A stretch of DNA of 64,000 nt from Phocaeicola coprocola DSM 17136 (GTDB lineage: Bacteria > Bacteroidota > Bacteroidia > Bacteroidales > Bacteroidaceae), in assembly GCF_000154845.1 (NCBI RefSeq), contig NZ_DS981450.1, positions 1 to 64,000 of the forward strand. Direction: 5' to 3'. This document shows, one piece after another, positions 63,169-64,000 of this stretch. Position numbers and translations under genes: made by a program. Every line of letters begins with the position of its first letter. Position 1 is the first letter of the stretch. The notes under the pieces are model-generated. The model saw only the letters and a program-made list of their open reading frames with translations. It did no database searches and was not told where the DNA came from.

Positions 63169-64000
63169 TTATTTGAATTTCATCCATAATGTGGTAAGAC
63201 GGTCTTTTACTTTTTTCTTCAGACTGATATGAGGAATGCCTGTATATTTTCCTGCTTTTTCCCAGAAATCGGCTTCATCTGTTATTTCACTCTTTTCTCC
63301 TATCAATCTGTACAGGTAGTATAATCCCCGCTTTTTCTCATATGGCAAATGCCATACCGGATAGTTTTCGTCGCCGGGTTGCACGTTGTTGAAATGAGGA
63401 GTAGTCCACATACGTTTCACATATCGGTTTGCCGTTTTGTTCCGTATGTTCAAATGTTCGGCAAGTAAACTCAATATATGGGCTTCTTCATTCAGCTTGA
63501 ACGGATGTTGTTTTCCGTATTCCAGATTGAATGCCCACAGTTGAGGATAAGCGATATTTATTTTGCTGATTATATCTTTGCGTAAGGCAACGAACTCCCC
63601 TCCATAATACGTGATAGAGCTTGTTGCCTCCTTGCCGTAGCACGACTGGTATACCTCTTCCATCTGGGGAAGTGTAATACCGTTGATGGAGTATGTTCTG
63701 TCGGTAATGAATTCATAAAGTGCACTTCCATCTTTACGGACAGCGTCGAAGAGCGTATTCAAAGGTGTACGGCACAAGCAATCGGCATCACTGATGAGTA
63801 ATGTATCATTTTCTAGCATCCGGCCGTCCATGTACTTCAGAATATCGTACAAGTAAAACTGGTTCTGCCATGCCGGATACCAGTCTTTAGGTGGTTTGCA
63901 TGTATAGGGTAATGTTACGACCTCTACATTCAGTTTATGGAAAAGCCGGATGAGATAGTCGGGCAACTCTTTCTGATTTAAATTGGTGAAGAAGATAAAT
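63169..64000 (-). CDS. Glycosyltransferase, 5' end beyond the window
   Basis: A C-terminal part of at least 276 residues. The frame is open to the window edge (FIFFTNLNQKELPDYLIRLF), so the TTG at 63966 is not the start. A DXD-type motif is seen in LLISDADCLC, followed by ITYYGGEFVALRKDIISK and EEAHILSLLAEHL. This fits a nucleotide-sugar transferase of the cluster. Family number is uncertain. It lies 22 bases ahead of the next GT2 gene. Confidence 0.78.
   Translation of the reverse strand, partial: FIFFTNLNQKELPDYLIRLFHKLNVEVVTLPYTCKPPKDWYPAWQNQFYLYDILKYMDGRMLENDTLLISDADCLCRTPLNTLFDAVRKDGSALYEFITDRTYSINGITLPQMEEVYQSCYGKEATSSITYYGGEFVALRKDIISKINIAYPQLWAFNLEYGKQHPFKLNEEAHILSLLAEHLNIRNKTANRYVKRMWTTPHFNNVQPGDENYPVWHLPYEKKRGLYYLYRLIGEKSEITDEADFWEKAGKYTGIPHISLKKKVKDRLTTLWMKFK

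Noticed and set aside
1-64000. -33 elements for most -7 boxes
   Set aside because: TTTG strings often occur 11-12 bases upstream but the known spacing is near 19-20; only rpsO fits. In A/T-rich DNA they are expected by chance.
1-64000. CRISPR arrays, tRNAs, prophage or conjugative genes
   Set aside because: No regularly spaced repeats, cloverleaf sequences, integrase, capsid or Tra genes were recognised.

Overview
The window looks like a chromosomal segment of a gut Bacteroidales, most likely Bacteroides or Phocaeicola. The grounds are a SusC/SusD pair followed by a DUF5123-type surface lipoprotein, a Bacteroidetes-style rnfBCDGEA operon, and many starts preceded by the Bacteroides -7 element TAnnTTTG. 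Shine-Dalgarno sites are mostly weak, and OMP-barrel, YfhO and glycosyltransferase families typical of the group are present. The species cannot be settled from sequence alone.

Layout. 1-824: the 3' part of a frameshifted IS66-family transposase. 1094-7445: an ECF sigma factor, then RseC and the six Rnf subunits, closed by a strong terminator. 7650-10443: galE, a possible structured RNA, then a fluoride riboswitch directly upstream of a CLC-F-type fluoride/proton antiporter. 10556-21902: a MATE exporter, a convergent operon of a 1422-residue nuclease-helicase and an SDR, a Crp-like regulator, an acyltransferase, a copper-type P-ATPase, and an AraC regulator that carries its own metal-binding domain.

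22259-29800 is the most unusual block. It is a tight minus-strand operon of an outer-membrane barrel, a PqqD-like/M50 membrane peptidase, a Wzy-like/TPR membrane protein and a transglutaminase-fold lipoprotein. It is preceded by a hairpin, a Cys-rich micro-ORF and a perfect palindrome. An IS4-group element (30115-31406) lies just upstream and has truncated a GT8 glycosyltransferase.

32135-41750: an MsbA-like ABC exporter, an LpxL-like acyltransferase, a GT32 enzyme, a frameshifted metallophosphoesterase, an LtaS/sulfatase-like membrane enzyme and typA. 41859-53492: a polysaccharide-utilisation region with an alpha-L-rhamnosidase fused to a BNR propeller on the minus strand, rpsO, then SusC-SusD-DUF5123 on the plus strand. 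53614-54806: luxS and mtnN, which act in consecutive steps of S-adenosylhomocysteine recycling. 54904-59201: YfhO and an M48-like protein with an altered active site. 59275-64000: five glycosyltransferases on the minus strand, the last running off the window edge.

The genes fall mainly into ion-gradient energy metabolism (Rnf), ion and metal resistance (fluoride, copper), envelope glycan and lipid assembly, and glycan foraging. I saw no tRNA, rRNA, CRISPR array, prophage or conjugative module.
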